From assembly GCF_014530035.1 (NCBI RefSeq), contig NZ_JACVMX010000002.1:1-64000 (forward strand): 64,000 nt of DNA. The letters run 5' to 3'. The notes beneath the pieces are model-generated. The model was given only the letters and a program-made list of their open reading frames with translations, made no database searches and was not told the origin of the DNA. Positions 53,609 to 62,402 of this stretch are shown piece after piece; position 1 is the stretch's first letter, and every line of letters starts with the position of its first letter. The DNA is from Leucobacter sp. cx-328 (lineage in GTDB: Bacteria > Actinomycetota > Actinomycetes > Actinomycetales > Microbacteriaceae). The translations under genes and the position numbers were made by a program.

Positions 53609-54751
53609 TTATCGAAGCAGCAGGTTAGGCTGCAACAGGTAGCGGAAGCTCTCGTCATCAGCCTCGTCTTTGCTGCGCTGGCTCGTGATGAGAACGGGGC
53701 CCGGCTTACCCGGATTGTCGGTACGGGTGAAGCCAATGCGAGCAAACTCTGCATGAGTCGAACGCAGGCCATCGAGCAAGAACTGCGGCTTGAGTGACAC
53801 GATCATGTCGTCACCAACGAGATGTGCATCAACGGTTTCCTGAGCCTGAGCCGACTCTGTACCCGCAGCCTCGAGCACCACGGTGCCCTCACTGAAGGAA
53901 AAACGGAGTGCTGCCTCGCGCTCGAGAACAAGCCCGACTCGGCCAACAGCCTCGATCAGTTCACTTGTGCTCATCACCGCGTAATTCGTCACCTGATCAG
54001 GGAAAAGGCGGCCAACGGGTGGGTAGTTGCCCTTGATGAGAAGCGACGTTACGGTCTTGTTGCCACCGCTGAAGGCGATGAGCTCACGCTCACCATCTTT
54101 GATGATGGAAAGTCGAACCTGACCCTCATTCGAGAAGGTCTTTCCGACCTCTGTGACGATCTTCGCCGGCACGAGTGCCTGAGAAGGGACGTTCTCCGAC
54201 TGCTGCTCCCAATCGATGCCGCGGGTAGCCACGCGGTAACGGTCGGTAGCAGTCAGGGTCAGTACGTTTTCTGCGATATCGAAGAGCACACCGGTGATTA
54301 CCGGAGTGACATCGTCCTTCGAAGCAGCAAGTGCGACTTGAGAAATCGCCTTTGCAAATTCATCTGCGGGAACAACACCTGAAACAGTGTCCACAACAGG
54401 AACCTGCGGGTACTCCTCAACCGGCATTGCGGGCAGGCTGAACGATGAAGATCCGCATCGAACCTCTACGCGGCTTTCCACGAGAGAAATTTCAACATCA
54501 GAGTGGGGCAAACGGTTCGCAATTTCGCCAAGAAGGCGTCCTGAAACCAACGCACGTCCAGCAGTGCTTACTTCAGCAGCGATTTCCGTGCGTGAGGAAA
54601 CCTGATAGTCAAAAGACGAAATCGTCAGTGACTGGTTCTCAGCCTCTAGAAGCACACCGCTCAACAAAGGTTGAGTTGGTCGCTGAGGCAAAAGCTTCGC
54701 TGCAAACGAAACGGCATCGCTGAATAAATCCCGATGGACCGTAAAACGCAT
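53609..54751 (-). CDS. dnaN: DNA polymerase III beta clamp
   Basis: A 380-residue sliding clamp: three similar domains that dimerise into a ring around DNA and tether the polymerase. The start MRFTVHRDLFSDAVSFAAK and the end (SFRYLLQPNLLLR) are typical, the latter a variant of the usual YLxMPxxL. The ATG at 54751 is chosen over an upstream in-frame ATG because AAAGGGA lies seven bases before it and homology begins there. It is separated from dnaA by the origin spacer. Confidence 0.97.
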   Translation of the reverse strand: MRFTVHRDLFSDAVSFAAKLLPQRPTQPLLSGVLLEAENQSLTISSFDYQVSSRTEIAAEVSTAGRALVSGRLLGEIANRLPHSDVEISLVESRVEVRCGSSSFSLPAMPVEEYPQVPVVDTVSGVVPADEFAKAISQVALAASKDDVTPVITGVLFDIAENVLTLTATDRYRVATRGIDWEQQSENVPSQALVPAKIVTEVGKTFSNEGQVRLSIIKDGERELIAFSGGNKTVTSLLIKGNYPPVGRLFPDQVTNYAVMSTSELIEAVGRVGLVLEREAALRFSFSEGTVVLEAAGTESAQAQETVDAHLVGDDMIVSLKPQFLLDGLRSTHAEFARIGFTRTDNPGKPGPVLITSQRSKDEADDESFRYLLQPNLLLR

Positions 54752-55150
54752 ATTGCATCCCTTTCGAAGCTGAGAGTGAGGGCTCGTGCCCAGACTCACA
54801 TATCTTTGCACATTCCAAGATTCTTGGCATTCGTGTCGAGCACTTCGGCTTCGGTAAAGAGTGATGGAGTGCCCATGAAAGTTAACAAGAATCTGTAATC
54901 GTAATAGGCCCTGTGGAAACTGTGGATAACTTCGTCGGAGCTAATAACCACAAGGGAACTACACGAATGTCACCTGTTGAAGGATCTTGAATAGCTCCAC
55001 ATCCTTGTGATTCCGCGAAACTTACAAAAACCGCGCAATTCACAAGTAACTTGCCTGAGTGCACAATTTTTGTGAACTTGTCCACAGTTATCCACAGGCA
55101 CCATGTTGAGAATTACAAAATTCTTGTAAAAACCCCGGGTGAACGCGGTG
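54752..55150. other. oriC: Probable replication origin oriC (dnaA-dnaN spacer)
   Basis: About 400 bases, less GC-rich than its flanks, with no gene. DnaA boxes: TTATCCACA on the minus strand (54921-54929), TTGTCCACA (55078-55086) and TTATCCACA (55088-55096), with weaker ones at 54911 and in 54948-55060 (TTGTGA, CACAAG types). An AT-rich dyad TTACAAAATTCTTGTAA (55113-55129) may be an unwinding element. The place between dnaA and dnaN, where leading strands diverge, is the usual actinobacterial oriC. Strong boxes are few for that group. Confidence 0.78.
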
Positions 55151-56632
55151 TTACGAAGCGTTTTGCTTGATGCGTGTGGTGAGTTCTGTGACCTGGTTGT
55201 ACACGGAGCGGCGTTCAGCGATGAGCTGCGTAATCTTCTTGTGGGCGTACATCACGGTTGTGTGATCACGCCCGCCAAAAAGCTGACCGATCTTCGGAAG
55301 CGAAAGAGGAGTCAGTTCACGGCAGAGGTACATTGCAATCTGTCGTGCGAGCGCAATTTGTTGTGCGCGCGATGGGCCGTAGAGATCATCAACCGCGAGG
55401 TCGAAGTAGTCAGCAGTTTGACTAATGATCGATGACGGCTGAACTTCGTTGTCGGCATCTAGGGTGATGAGATCCTTGAGCACCGTGTGCACAAGCGCCA
55501 TGTCAATCCGCTGCTGATTCAGGCTCGCGTAAGCCGTGACGCGGATCAGGGTACCTTCGAGCTCGCGAATGTTTGATGAAAACTTGCTCGCGATGAATTC
55601 CAGGATGTTGTCGTCTACCTCGAGGCGCTCGCGTTGTGCCTTCTTGCGAAGGATCGCGATTCGAGTTTCGAGGTCGGGAACCTGAATATCGGTGAGAAGA
55701 CCCCACTCAAAACGCGAAAGCATGCGCTCTTCAAAACCGCGAAGCTGCTTCGGCTGCACATCGCTCGTGATGACCACCTGTTTGTTGTGATCATGCAAGG
55801 TGTTAAACGTGTGGAAGAACGCTTCCTGAGTTTCAACCTTGTCGGCCAAGAACTGGATGTCGTCAATGAGGAGCACATCGACGCTGCGGTATCGAGCGTG
55901 GAACGCCGATCCCTGGTTGTTCGCGATCGAGTTAATGAAGTCATTCGTGAAATCTTCTGAGCTCACGTACTTCACCTGAATGTCGGGGAAGAGCTCGATC
56001 GCATAATGACCAATTGCGTGAAGCAGGTGAGTTTTGCCCAAACCTGAGTCACCGTAAATGAACAACGGGTTGTACGCACGGGCCGGTGCTTCGGCGACAG
56101 CAACCGCCGCAGCGTGAGCGAACCGGTTCGACTGGCCAATAACGAAACTGTCGAAGCGATACTTCTCGTTCAGACGTGGCGGTTCCGCCTGTGAACGTGA
56201 TTGTGCGCGAACGGAACGCGTTTCAACGGGACGATTCGGTTCGACGGGGCGCGCAGAATCGTTTCTGGAGGACGAAAACTCGGAAATCTCGTTTCCCGAG
56301 CCCGCTGCAGGCCGTGAAACGTCAAAAGTCTTCTCCTCAAACGATTCTGGCTCGAGTACAGGCTGAGCATCTGCGTCAACGATGACGATGAAGCTCTGAA
56401 TTGGTTCAGCGCCAGGCACTTCAGCGAGCGCCTCCATGATGGCGGGGCGAAGTCGGTTCTCCAGAAGCTTCAGGGTGAACTCAAGCTGAACCGCAAGATA
56501 CAAGGTGCCGGCTGCCAGGCCGCGGGGGAAAGCGAGAGCGAGCTGAGCGCCAACTGCCGGACCCACGGCGGGGTTCGACATCACAATTCGAGTGACTTCC
56601 TCCCAGATTTCGCTGAGTTCCGCGTCGTTCAA
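55151..56632 (-). CDS. dnaA: Replication initiator DnaA
   Basis: A 493-residue AAA+ initiator. Domain I about 1-85, a linker rich in Ser/Arg/Pro (about 95-150), the ATPase domain with Walker A GDSGLGKT (194-201), Walker B LLIDDIQFL, and the C-terminal HTH with GGRDHTTVMYAHKKI (near 445-460), which binds DnaA boxes. The start appears to be TTG at 56632, with AGAGG six bases upstream; no ATG or GTG gives the conserved MNDAELSEIWEEV start. DnaA boxes in the upstream spacer point to autoregulation. Confidence 0.97.
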   Translation of the reverse strand: MNDAELSEIWEEVTRIVMSNPAVGPAVGAQLALAFPRGLAAGTLYLAVQLEFTLKLLENRLRPAIMEALAEVPGAEPIQSFIVIVDADAQPVLEPESFEEKTFDVSRPAAGSGNEISEFSSSRNDSARPVEPNRPVETRSVRAQSRSQAEPPRLNEKYRFDSFVIGQSNRFAHAAAVAVAEAPARAYNPLFIYGDSGLGKTHLLHAIGHYAIELFPDIQVKYVSSEDFTNDFINSIANNQGSAFHARYRSVDVLLIDDIQFLADKVETQEAFFHTFNTLHDHNKQVVITSDVQPKQLRGFEERMLSRFEWGLLTDIQVPDLETRIAILRKKAQRERLEVDDNILEFIASKFSSNIRELEGTLIRVTAYASLNQQRIDMALVHTVLKDLITLDADNEVQPSSIISQTADYFDLAVDDLYGPSRAQQIALARQIAMYLCRELTPLSLPKIGQLFGGRDHTTVMYAHKKITQLIAERRSVYNQVTELTTRIKQNAS

Positions 56633-56980
56633 TACACACCTCTAGAAATCTGTGGACAAAAGTTATACCCAAGCAGTGAGCTATATGTGAATAACTCAAA
56701 AAATCGCGCGGATATGCGGCAAAGTGCCGCTTTTTCCACGTTACCCACAGATTTGTCCACAGGCAAGTCCACAAAGGCGGGTTTACCTGAGAGTGTCTCC
56801 GAGGCGGCTCACATTGACGCACGTTCAATTCCCGCGTAAACTCAATACCTTGTATGGGCGCCCGCTCGCCTGACGTGCTGCGTAAGCAAACGTCGGAACG
56901 AGTGCTGAGTGCCTAGCGTCCGACTTCCTCTTCGCCTGGAGCGCAAGGGGATCTGTTCCAAAAGTCACGGAGTCTGCATT
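56633..56980. other. dnaA-rpmH divergent spacer with DnaA boxes
   Basis: 348 bases. Boxes: TTGTCCACA minus (56651-56659), TTATTCACA minus (56686-56694), TTACCCACA (56741-56749), TTGTCCACA (56753-56761), and AAGTCCACA nearby. Probably the dnaA promoter/autoregulation region and possibly part of oriC. The rpmH promoter is at 56814-56842. Confidence 0.7.
56814..56842 (+). promoter_or_regulatory. Promoter of the rpmH-rnpA operon
   Basis: TTGACG (56814-56819) and TAAACT (56837-56842) with 17-base spacing, near consensus. It leaves an rpmH leader of about 130 bases. Confidence 0.72.
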
Positions 56981-57118
56981 ATGACCAAGCGTACGTTCCA
57001 GCCCAATAACCGCCGCCGCGCAAAGAACCACGGTTTCCGCGCACGCATGCGCACCCGCGCAGGCCGCGCAATCCTCGCGGCACGCCGCGGCAAGGGCCGC
57101 ACGAAGCTCAGCGCGTAA
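56981..57118 (+). CDS. rpmH: 50S ribosomal protein L34
   Basis: 45 residues, [19 protein letters not shown] to the end KGRTKLSA: a complete, typical L34 of the large subunit. The start is the internal ATG at 56981, where conservation begins; the open frame extends upstream without it. First gene of rpmH-rnpA-yidD-yidC-jag-rsmG-parA-parB, the rightward origin operon found in most bacteria. Confidence 0.97.
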   Translation: MTKRTFQPNNRRRAKNHGFRARMRTRAGRAILAARRGKGRTKLSA

Positions 57119-57139
57119 TTTTCGGAACCGGGTTGCGTT

Positions 57140-57523
57140 ATGCCGTCACGGCAGCACCGCATTACTCGGGGAGATGATTACCGCCAGACCGTTAGGTCTG
57201 GACGCCGCGTGGGAGGTGCTTTTTGCATCACCCACGCGGTTTCTCATTCTCGGGGGGCTGAATCAGCTCTCCAGGAATCATCTCCTGCGAGGTTTGGCTA
57301 CATCGTTTCGAAAGCGGTGGGCAATTCCGTCACCAGGAATCTCCTGCGTCGGCGCATGAAAACCATTTCAGAGCGCCTCATTCACGAGGGACTGACGAAC
57401 GTGGACATCGTGTTCAGGGCACTTCCGGCATGCGCAGATGCCTCATTCGCCGACCTCGAAGCTGAGCTTCGGCGCGGTGTGATGAAGGCAATGGAACCGC
57501 GGGCGCGGGACGAGCGACGATGA
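57140..57523 (+). CDS. rnpA: Ribonuclease P protein component
   Basis: 127 residues. The protein partner of the RNase P RNA, which trims tRNA 5' ends. The RNA-binding signature is NSVTRNLLRRRMK (about 61-73). The start MPSRQHRITRGDDYRQTVRSG is as expected. Its stop overlaps the yidD start by four bases. The catalytic RNA gene is not in this window. Confidence 0.95.
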   Translation: MPSRQHRITRGDDYRQTVRSGRRVGGAFCITHAVSHSRGAESALQESSPARFGYIVSKAVGNSVTRNLLRRRMKTISERLIHEGLTNVDIVFRALPACADASFADLEAELRRGVMKAMEPRARDERR

Positions 57524-57831
57524 TTTGGCGGCTCGTGATGGAGCTGTGGTTGCTCCCACGAAACATCGCGATCGCGATCATGAAGCTCTACCGGCTCGCG
57601 ATATCCCCGCTCTATGGAGATGTCTGCAGGTATTACCCGTCCTGTTCCCGGTACTCTGTAGAGGCATACCAACAGCGCGGTTTCGTTACCGGAGTCGCGT
57701 TGACGCTGTGGCGCTTGCTCAGGTGTAATCCCTGGAGCTCGGGCGGCATCGATGATGTCCGTCCGCCCCGCCGCGTAACAACTGAACTTAATTCCAGCGG
57801 ATACGTCCGCCCGCTTGACCGAAAGGCCTGA
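57520..57831 (+). CDS. yidD: Membrane protein insertion efficiency factor YidD
   Basis: 103 residues. Small membrane-associated helper of YidC-mediated insertion. The signature LYRLAISPLYGDVCRYYPSCSRYSVEAYQ with its conserved cysteines (residues of about 22-50), GVALTLWRLLRCNPWSSGGIDDV follows (both readings split here by residue). Starts in overlap with rnpA and ends a few bases before yidC. Confidence 0.95.
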   Translation: MIWRLVMELWLLPRNIAIAIMKLYRLAISPLYGDVCRYYPSCSRYSVEAYQQRGFVTGVALTLWRLLRCNPWSSGGIDDVRPPRRVTTELNSSGYVRPLDRKA

Positions 57832-57835
57832 TCAG

Positions 57836-58813
57836 GTGCAATTCTTCGAGACAATTCTGTGGCCACTCCGGTGGCTCGTTGAGCTTGTGCTGGCGGTCTG
57901 GCACCGCGCATTCACCTTCATTGGTATGGATGCCGATTCAGGCCTGACCTGGGTCCTTTCAATCATCGGCCTCGTTATTGTTGTGCGAGCGGCACTCGTG
58001 CCCGTGACGGTTCGGCAGATCAAGTCGCAGCGTCGCATGATGGATCTTGCGCCTGAGATGAAGAAGATCCAGGCGAAGTACAAGGGCAAGAAAGATCAGT
58101 ACTCGCGCGAGGCCATGAGCCGCGAGACGATGGCGCTCTACAAGAAGCACGGTACGAACCCGTTCGCTTCGTGCCTGCCGATCCTGATCCAGATGCCGAT
58201 CTTCTTCTCGCTGTTCTACGTGCTGCGCCAGGCATCGGGTGCGATGGGCTCCGGCGCGGGTGACGGCAAGGGCCAGGCCGGCATCGGCGCAATGACGCAG
58301 GAGTTGACTGACAGCTTCAACAGCGCAACTCTCTTCGGCGCTCCGCTGAAGATGACCTTCACCCAGGGCTGGGAAGCTCAGAACTGGGTTGTCGTCGTTC
58401 TTCTCGGCGCGATCGTGATCCTCATGATCGCTTCGCAGTTCTTCACCCAGCTGCAGATCATGTCGAAGAACGTCTCTGACGAGACGAAGAATTCGCCGAT
58501 GTACCGCCAGCAGAAGATGTTCCTTTACATCATTCCGTTCGCGTTCCTCTTCTCGGGTGTCACCTTCCCGCTCGCACTGAACATTTACTGGTTCACCTCG
58601 AACATCTGGACCATGGGTCAGCAGGCGATCGTCATCAACAAGATGCCGACCCCGGGCAGTGATGCATGGCGCGCACGCCAGGCTCGCCTCAAGGCAAAGG
58701 GCAAGCTCACTGATGAGGAGCGTGCAGAGCTCGACAAGATCGAGAACCCCGAGATCAGCCAGGGCCAGCGTCAGCAGCCGGTGAGCTCGAAGCGCGCGAA
58801 GAAGAAGAAGTAA
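57836..58813 (+). CDS. yidC: Membrane protein insertase YidC (Oxa1 family)
   Basis: About 325 residues. Inserts and folds inner-membrane proteins with or without SecYEG. Oxa1 core: helices near 15-45, 105-130, 165-190 and 215-250, with the cytoplasmic hairpin KKIQAKYKGKKDQYSREAMS-like region and the hydrophilic-groove segment. It has the short Gram-positive form without the large periplasmic domain, and a basic C-terminal tail (SSKRAKKKK). GTG 57836 is chosen for its spacing to AAAGG; a TTG at 57815 inside yidD is the alternative. Confidence 0.95.
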   Translation: MQFFETILWPLRWLVELVLAVWHRAFTFIGMDADSGLTWVLSIIGLVIVVRAALVPVTVRQIKSQRRMMDLAPEMKKIQAKYKGKKDQYSREAMSRETMALYKKHGTNPFASCLPILIQMPIFFSLFYVLRQASGAMGSGAGDGKGQAGIGAMTQELTDSFNSATLFGAPLKMTFTQGWEAQNWVVVVLLGAIVILMIASQFFTQLQIMSKNVSDETKNSPMYRQQKMFLYIIPFAFLFSGVTFPLALNIYWFTSNIWTMGQQAIVINKMPTPGSDAWRARQARLKAKGKLTDEERAELDKIENPEISQGQRQQPVSSKRAKKKK

Positions 58814-58824
58814 GTAGGCGTACG

Positions 58825-59322
58825 GTGACGAACGAAACTCCAATCGAGCATCCCGAAGAGCTCTCGCTCGAGGCACTTGAGGCTGACGGCGACCTCGCCG
58901 CAGATTACCTCGAGGGTTTGCTGGACATCGCAGATCTTGACGGTGACCTTGACATCGAGGTGCGTAACCAGCGCGCATATGTTTCGGTGACCGGTGGCGA
59001 CACTGGCCTCGACGCACTCGCGAACCCGGACGCCGTGCAGGCACTGCAGGACCTGACCCGCCTCGCGGTGCAGGCCAAGACCGGTCGCTTCACTCGCCTG
59101 ATCGTCGATATCGGCGGATCGCGCGATGCCCGTGCACAGCAGCTGACGTCGCTCGTCGACGCCGCGATCGCTCAGATTGCTGCTGGCAAGGACGAGGTCG
59201 TCCTCGAAGCGATGTCTTCATACGAGCGCAAGCTCGTTCACGACGAGGTCGCAGAACGCGGCTACGTCTCGGAATCGATCGGCGAGGGCCGCGGCCGTCG
59301 TCTCGTTATTCGACCCGCCTAA
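58825..59322 (+). CDS. jag: KH/R3H RNA-binding protein Jag (KhpB)
   Basis: 165 residues. An acidic N-terminus, a KH-type domain (about 45-100) and a C-terminal R3H domain with SSYERKLVHDEVAERG (about 133-148). Jag/KhpB proteins bind RNA and affect cell elongation and division in Gram-positives. The long N-terminal Jag domain is absent, as usual in actinobacteria. GTG start 12 bases after yidC. Confidence 0.93.
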   Translation: MTNETPIEHPEELSLEALEADGDLAADYLEGLLDIADLDGDLDIEVRNQRAYVSVTGGDTGLDALANPDAVQALQDLTRLAVQAKTGRFTRLIVDIGGSRDARAQQLTSLVDAAIAQIAAGKDEVVLEAMSSYERKLVHDEVAERGYVSESIGEGRGRRLVIRPA

Positions 59323-59332
59323 CGAACCAGAG

Positions 59333-59348
59333 AGTTTCACGTGGAACG
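59333..59348. promoter_or_regulatory. parS: parS-like site over the rsmG start
   Basis: AGTTTCACGTGGAACG: one mismatch in the 14-base core. The CACGTG centre contains the GTG start codon of rsmG (59341). Confidence 0.65.
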
Positions 59349-60015
59349 CGACGCTAACGCACCTGACAGCCCCTCAGTGGCAACCATCGAACCCGAACCG
59401 GCTGCCGCCGCCCAAATCGCGGGCGACCAGATCGATAAGCTTCGCGCATTCACAGCGGATCTCGCAGAGCGCGGGGAGACTCTCGGCCTGATCGGGCCGC
59501 TAGAGCTCCCCCGCCTCTGGACTCGTCACATTCTCAACTCGGCGATCCTGGCCCCGCTGCTGAAGGCAGGCGGCCGTGTCGGCGACATCGGCACCGGTGG
59601 CGGCATGCCTGGTCTGGTGCTTGCGATCGTTCGCCCGGACGTTGAGTTCTTCCTGATTGAACCCATGGAGCGACGTTGCGCATGGTTGAACGAACAGGTT
59701 GAACTCCTCGGACTCGAGAACGTTCAGGTCAAGCGCGGCCGCGCTGAAGAATTCCATGACGCTTTCGAGGTCGACCAGGTCACTGCTCGCGCGGTCACCG
59801 CACTTCGTAAGCTCGTCCCCCTCACCGCTCCCCTGGTAAAGGCTGGCGGCGAGATGCTCTTCCTCAAGGGTGCTGCTATTTCGGAAGAGATGGACGCCGC
59901 AGCGAAGATCATGAAGAAGTTCAAGGTCCGTGAGCCGAAGGTCGAAATCCTCGGTGAAGGACAATTGGCCGAAACGACTCGCGTATTTCGGGCTAGGGTA
60001 GATTTCCATGGCTGA
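59341..60015 (+). CDS. rsmG: 16S rRNA (guanine-527-N7) methyltransferase
   Basis: 224 residues. Methylates G527 of 16S rRNA using SAM; loss gives low-level streptomycin resistance in known cases. SAM motif GDIGTGGGMPGLVLAI (about 81-96), FFLIEPMERRCAWL, and late KGAAISEEMDAA. The GTG start lies inside a parS-like site, an unusual start region without a good Shine-Dalgarno sequence (AGAGAG is the nearest). The parA start overlaps its end by eight bases. Confidence 0.95.
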   Translation: MERDANAPDSPSVATIEPEPAAAAQIAGDQIDKLRAFTADLAERGETLGLIGPLELPRLWTRHILNSAILAPLLKAGGRVGDIGTGGGMPGLVLAIVRPDVEFFLIEPMERRCAWLNEQVELLGLENVQVKRGRAEEFHDAFEVDQVTARAVTALRKLVPLTAPLVKAGGEMLFLKGAAISEEMDAAAKIMKKFKVREPKVEILGEGQLAETTRVFRARVDFHG

Positions 60016-60910
60016 GAAATCGGTGGTTGGTGACCACATCGTAGATAAGGTTCGTCGCCGTCGCCGTCTTGCGGAGATCACTTCACCGCTCCCGAAGAAG
60101 ACTCGCATCATCACGGTGTCGAACCAGAAGGGCGGCGTCGGTAAGACGACGACGACCGTAAACTTGGCATCTGCGCTCGCTCGTCGCGGCGCTAATGTGC
60201 TCGTAATTGACCTTGATCCGCAGGGAAACGCATCGACCGCCCTTGGTGTGATGCACCGTCCTGAGGTGACGAGCGTGTACGACGTTCTGCTTGGGGACGC
60301 AGAGATCGCTGATGCGGTCCAGCCGAGCACAGATCATGAGAACCTCATCTGTGTACCTTCGACGATCAACCTTGCGGGAGCCGAGATTGAGCTCGTCTCT
60401 CTCGTTGCCCGTGAGCAGCGCCTGCGTACCGCGGTTGAAGAGTTCCTCACCACGACGGATCGTGAGATCCACTACGTCTTTATCGATTGCCCGCCCTCGC
60501 TCGGCCTGCTGACGGTCAACGCATTCGTTGCGGCGAACGAGGTCCTCATTCCCATCCAGTGCGAGTACTACGCGCTCGAGGGCTTGAGCCAGTTGCTTGG
60601 CAACATCCAGCTCATTCAGAAGCACTTGAACCCGACGCTGAAGGTGTCGACGATCCTGCTGACTATGTACGACTCGCGTACGAACCTCTCGCAGGAGGTC
60701 GCCGGTGAGGTGCGCACGCACTTCCCGAACGAGGTCCTGTCGGCGGTCGTTCCCCGCTCGGTGCGCATTTCTGAGGCACCGAGCTACGGGCAGACAGTCC
60801 ATGCATATGATGGCGGATCGATCGGCGCTCTCGCCTACCTCGAGGCTGCTGTAGAAATCGCAGAGCAGCAGGCTTTTAACGGCCGTGGCTCGAAGACTGA
60901 AGGAGCGTAA
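60008..60910 (+). CDS. parA: Chromosome partition ATPase ParA (Soj)
   Basis: A 300-residue Walker-type ATPase that binds DNA non-specifically and moves ParB-parS complexes. The deviant Walker A is KGGVGKTT (41-48), with LVIDLDPQGNAS and FIDCPPSLG following. The N-terminal 30 residues are basic (RRRRRLAE). Two bases separate it from parB. Confidence 0.97.
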   Translation: MAEKSVVGDHIVDKVRRRRRLAEITSPLPKKTRIITVSNQKGGVGKTTTTVNLASALARRGANVLVIDLDPQGNASTALGVMHRPEVTSVYDVLLGDAEIADAVQPSTDHENLICVPSTINLAGAEIELVSLVAREQRLRTAVEEFLTTTDREIHYVFIDCPPSLGLLTVNAFVAANEVLIPIQCEYYALEGLSQLLGNIQLIQKHLNPTLKVSTILLTMYDSRTNLSQEVAGEVRTHFPNEVLSAVVPRSVRISEAPSYGQTVHAYDGGSIGALAYLEAAVEIAEQQAFNGRGSKTEGA

Positions 60911-60912
60911 CT

Positions 60913-61938
60913 GTGGCAGCAAAGAAGCGAACTGGCCTCGGCCGCGGCATTGGCGCCCTCATTCCCCAGCCGACCTCTGGCGAGCGTCCCGTTGACGTGT
61001 TCTTCCCGGCTGCAGATGATGCAGCTGCTGCGAAGGCTGACGTTACGACCGACACCACGAAGGTTGAGCAAGATATGGCAGCAACCAACGAGGAGCTCGA
61101 CGCGAACCTTCGCGAGGTGCCCGGTGCGCAGCTGCGCCGCCTGAACCTCAGTGAGATCGTTCCCAACCGTGTGCAGCCGCGTACCGAGTTCGACGAGGAG
61201 GCGCTCACTGAGCTGACCCACTCGATCCGCGAATTTGGTGTCTTCCAGCCGGTGGTTGTGCGCGAGATTGAGGGCGCGGTTGCTGGCGATGAGCCCCGCT
61301 ATGAGCTCATCATGGGTGAGCGTCGTTTCCGTGCCTCGAAGCGTGCTGGCAAGGAGACGATCCCCGCGATCGTTCGGTCAACCGCTGACGAGCATATGCT
61401 CCGTGACGCGCTGCTCGAGAACCTGCACCGCGCGCAGCTGAACCCGCTTGAAGAGGCTTCGGCATACCAGCAGCTCCTCGCTGACTTCGGCATTACGCAG
61501 GAGCAGCTTGCCGAGCGCATTGGCCGCTCGCGCCCGCAGATCTCGAACACGATCCGCCTCCTGAAGCTGCCTGAGCAGGTCCAGTCGCGCGTTGCAGCCG
61601 GTGTGCTGACCGCTGGCCACGCGCGTGCGATTCTGTCGCTCGACGGCGATGCTGACGCGATGCTCAAGCTGTCAGACAAGATCGTTAACGAGGGCCTTTC
61701 GGTCCGCGCGGCTGAGGCTGTCGCGAGCGAGGCTCCGAAGAAGAAGACCCCGAAGCCGCGCGCCGGTGGCGTGCAGGCGCAGTTGGGTGAGATCTCTGAG
61801 CGTCTTGGCGATCGTTTCGATACCCGCGTAGCGGTGAAGTTGGGCGCGAAGAAGGGCCAGATCATTATCGATTTCGCGACCGTCGCAGACCTGAAGCGGA
61901 TCCTGCACGAGCTCGGTGATCCCGGCTTCGGCGCGTAA
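60913..61938 (+). CDS. parB: Chromosome partition protein ParB (Spo0J)
   Basis: 341 residues. Binds parS, spreads as a CTP-dependent clamp and loads SMC. The N-terminal LGRGIGALIP (9-18) stimulates ParA. The CTP-binding boxes include VQPRTEFDEEALTEL and GERRFRASKRAG (135-146). The HTH is EEASAYQQLLADFGITQEQLAERIG-type (about 178-205), and the C-terminal dimer domain follows a Lys/Pro linker. GTG start with GAAGGAG upstream. Several parS sites in this window are its targets. Confidence 0.97.
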   Translation: MAAKKRTGLGRGIGALIPQPTSGERPVDVFFPAADDAAAAKADVTTDTTKVEQDMAATNEELDANLREVPGAQLRRLNLSEIVPNRVQPRTEFDEEALTELTHSIREFGVFQPVVVREIEGAVAGDEPRYELIMGERRFRASKRAGKETIPAIVRSTADEHMLRDALLENLHRAQLNPLEEASAYQQLLADFGITQEQLAERIGRSRPQISNTIRLLKLPEQVQSRVAAGVLTAGHARAILSLDGDADAMLKLSDKIVNEGLSVRAAEAVASEAPKKKTPKPRAGGVQAQLGEISERLGDRFDTRVAVKLGAKKGQIIIDFATVADLKRILHELGDPGFGA

Positions 61939-61996
61939 CTCACTGCGTAACTGGTCGGCCGCGCATGTGCGCGCAGCCTGCCAGGCCGCAATACAA

Positions 61997-62034
61997 CGAG
62001 AGGGGCGGACACCACACGGTGTCCGCCCCTCTCG
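61997..62034. terminator. Bidirectional terminator between parB and trxA
   Basis: A perfect 17-bp stem CGAGAGGGGCGGACACC / GGTGTCCGCCCCTCTCG between convergent genes. Confidence 0.9.
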
Positions 62035-62062
62035 CGTTGCAGGGAGACCCTGCTCGAGTGTC

Positions 62063-62386
62063 TTAGATGACGCCCTCGAGGTTGTCGAGGATCGCCTTCT
62101 TCGGCATTGCGCCGATGATTTCGCGGATCTCTTCGCCGTCCTTGAAGACCTTCATCGCCGGGATCGACGTGATGCGGTACTGCGCTGCAAGGTTCGGGTT
62201 CTCATCGACATTGAGCTTGACGATGCGAATCTTGTCGCCCTGCTCAGCTGCGATCTCTGCGAGAACGGGAGCTACTGCACGGCAGGGGCCGCACCAAGCT
62301 GCCCAGAAGTCCACGAGTACGGGGATTGGGCTCTGCAGAACGACGCGCTCGAAGCTCTGCTCGTCTACGTTGATGGGTTCAGTCAT
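62063..62386 (-). CDS. trxA: Thioredoxin
   Basis: A 107-residue thiol-disulphide oxidoreductase with active site WCGPC (31-35), conserved Asp24 region (VLVDFWAAW) and cis-Pro in ITSIPAMKVF. Reduced by the TrxB encoded 16 bases upstream. Last gene of trxB-trxA. Confidence 0.97.
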   Translation of the reverse strand: MTEPINVDEQSFERVVLQSPIPVLVDFWAAWCGPCRAVAPVLAEIAAEQGDKIRIVKLNVDENPNLAAQYRITSIPAMKVFKDGEEIREIIGAMPKKAILDNLEGVI

Positions 62387-62402
62387 GATGCTCTCCTAAA
62401 AA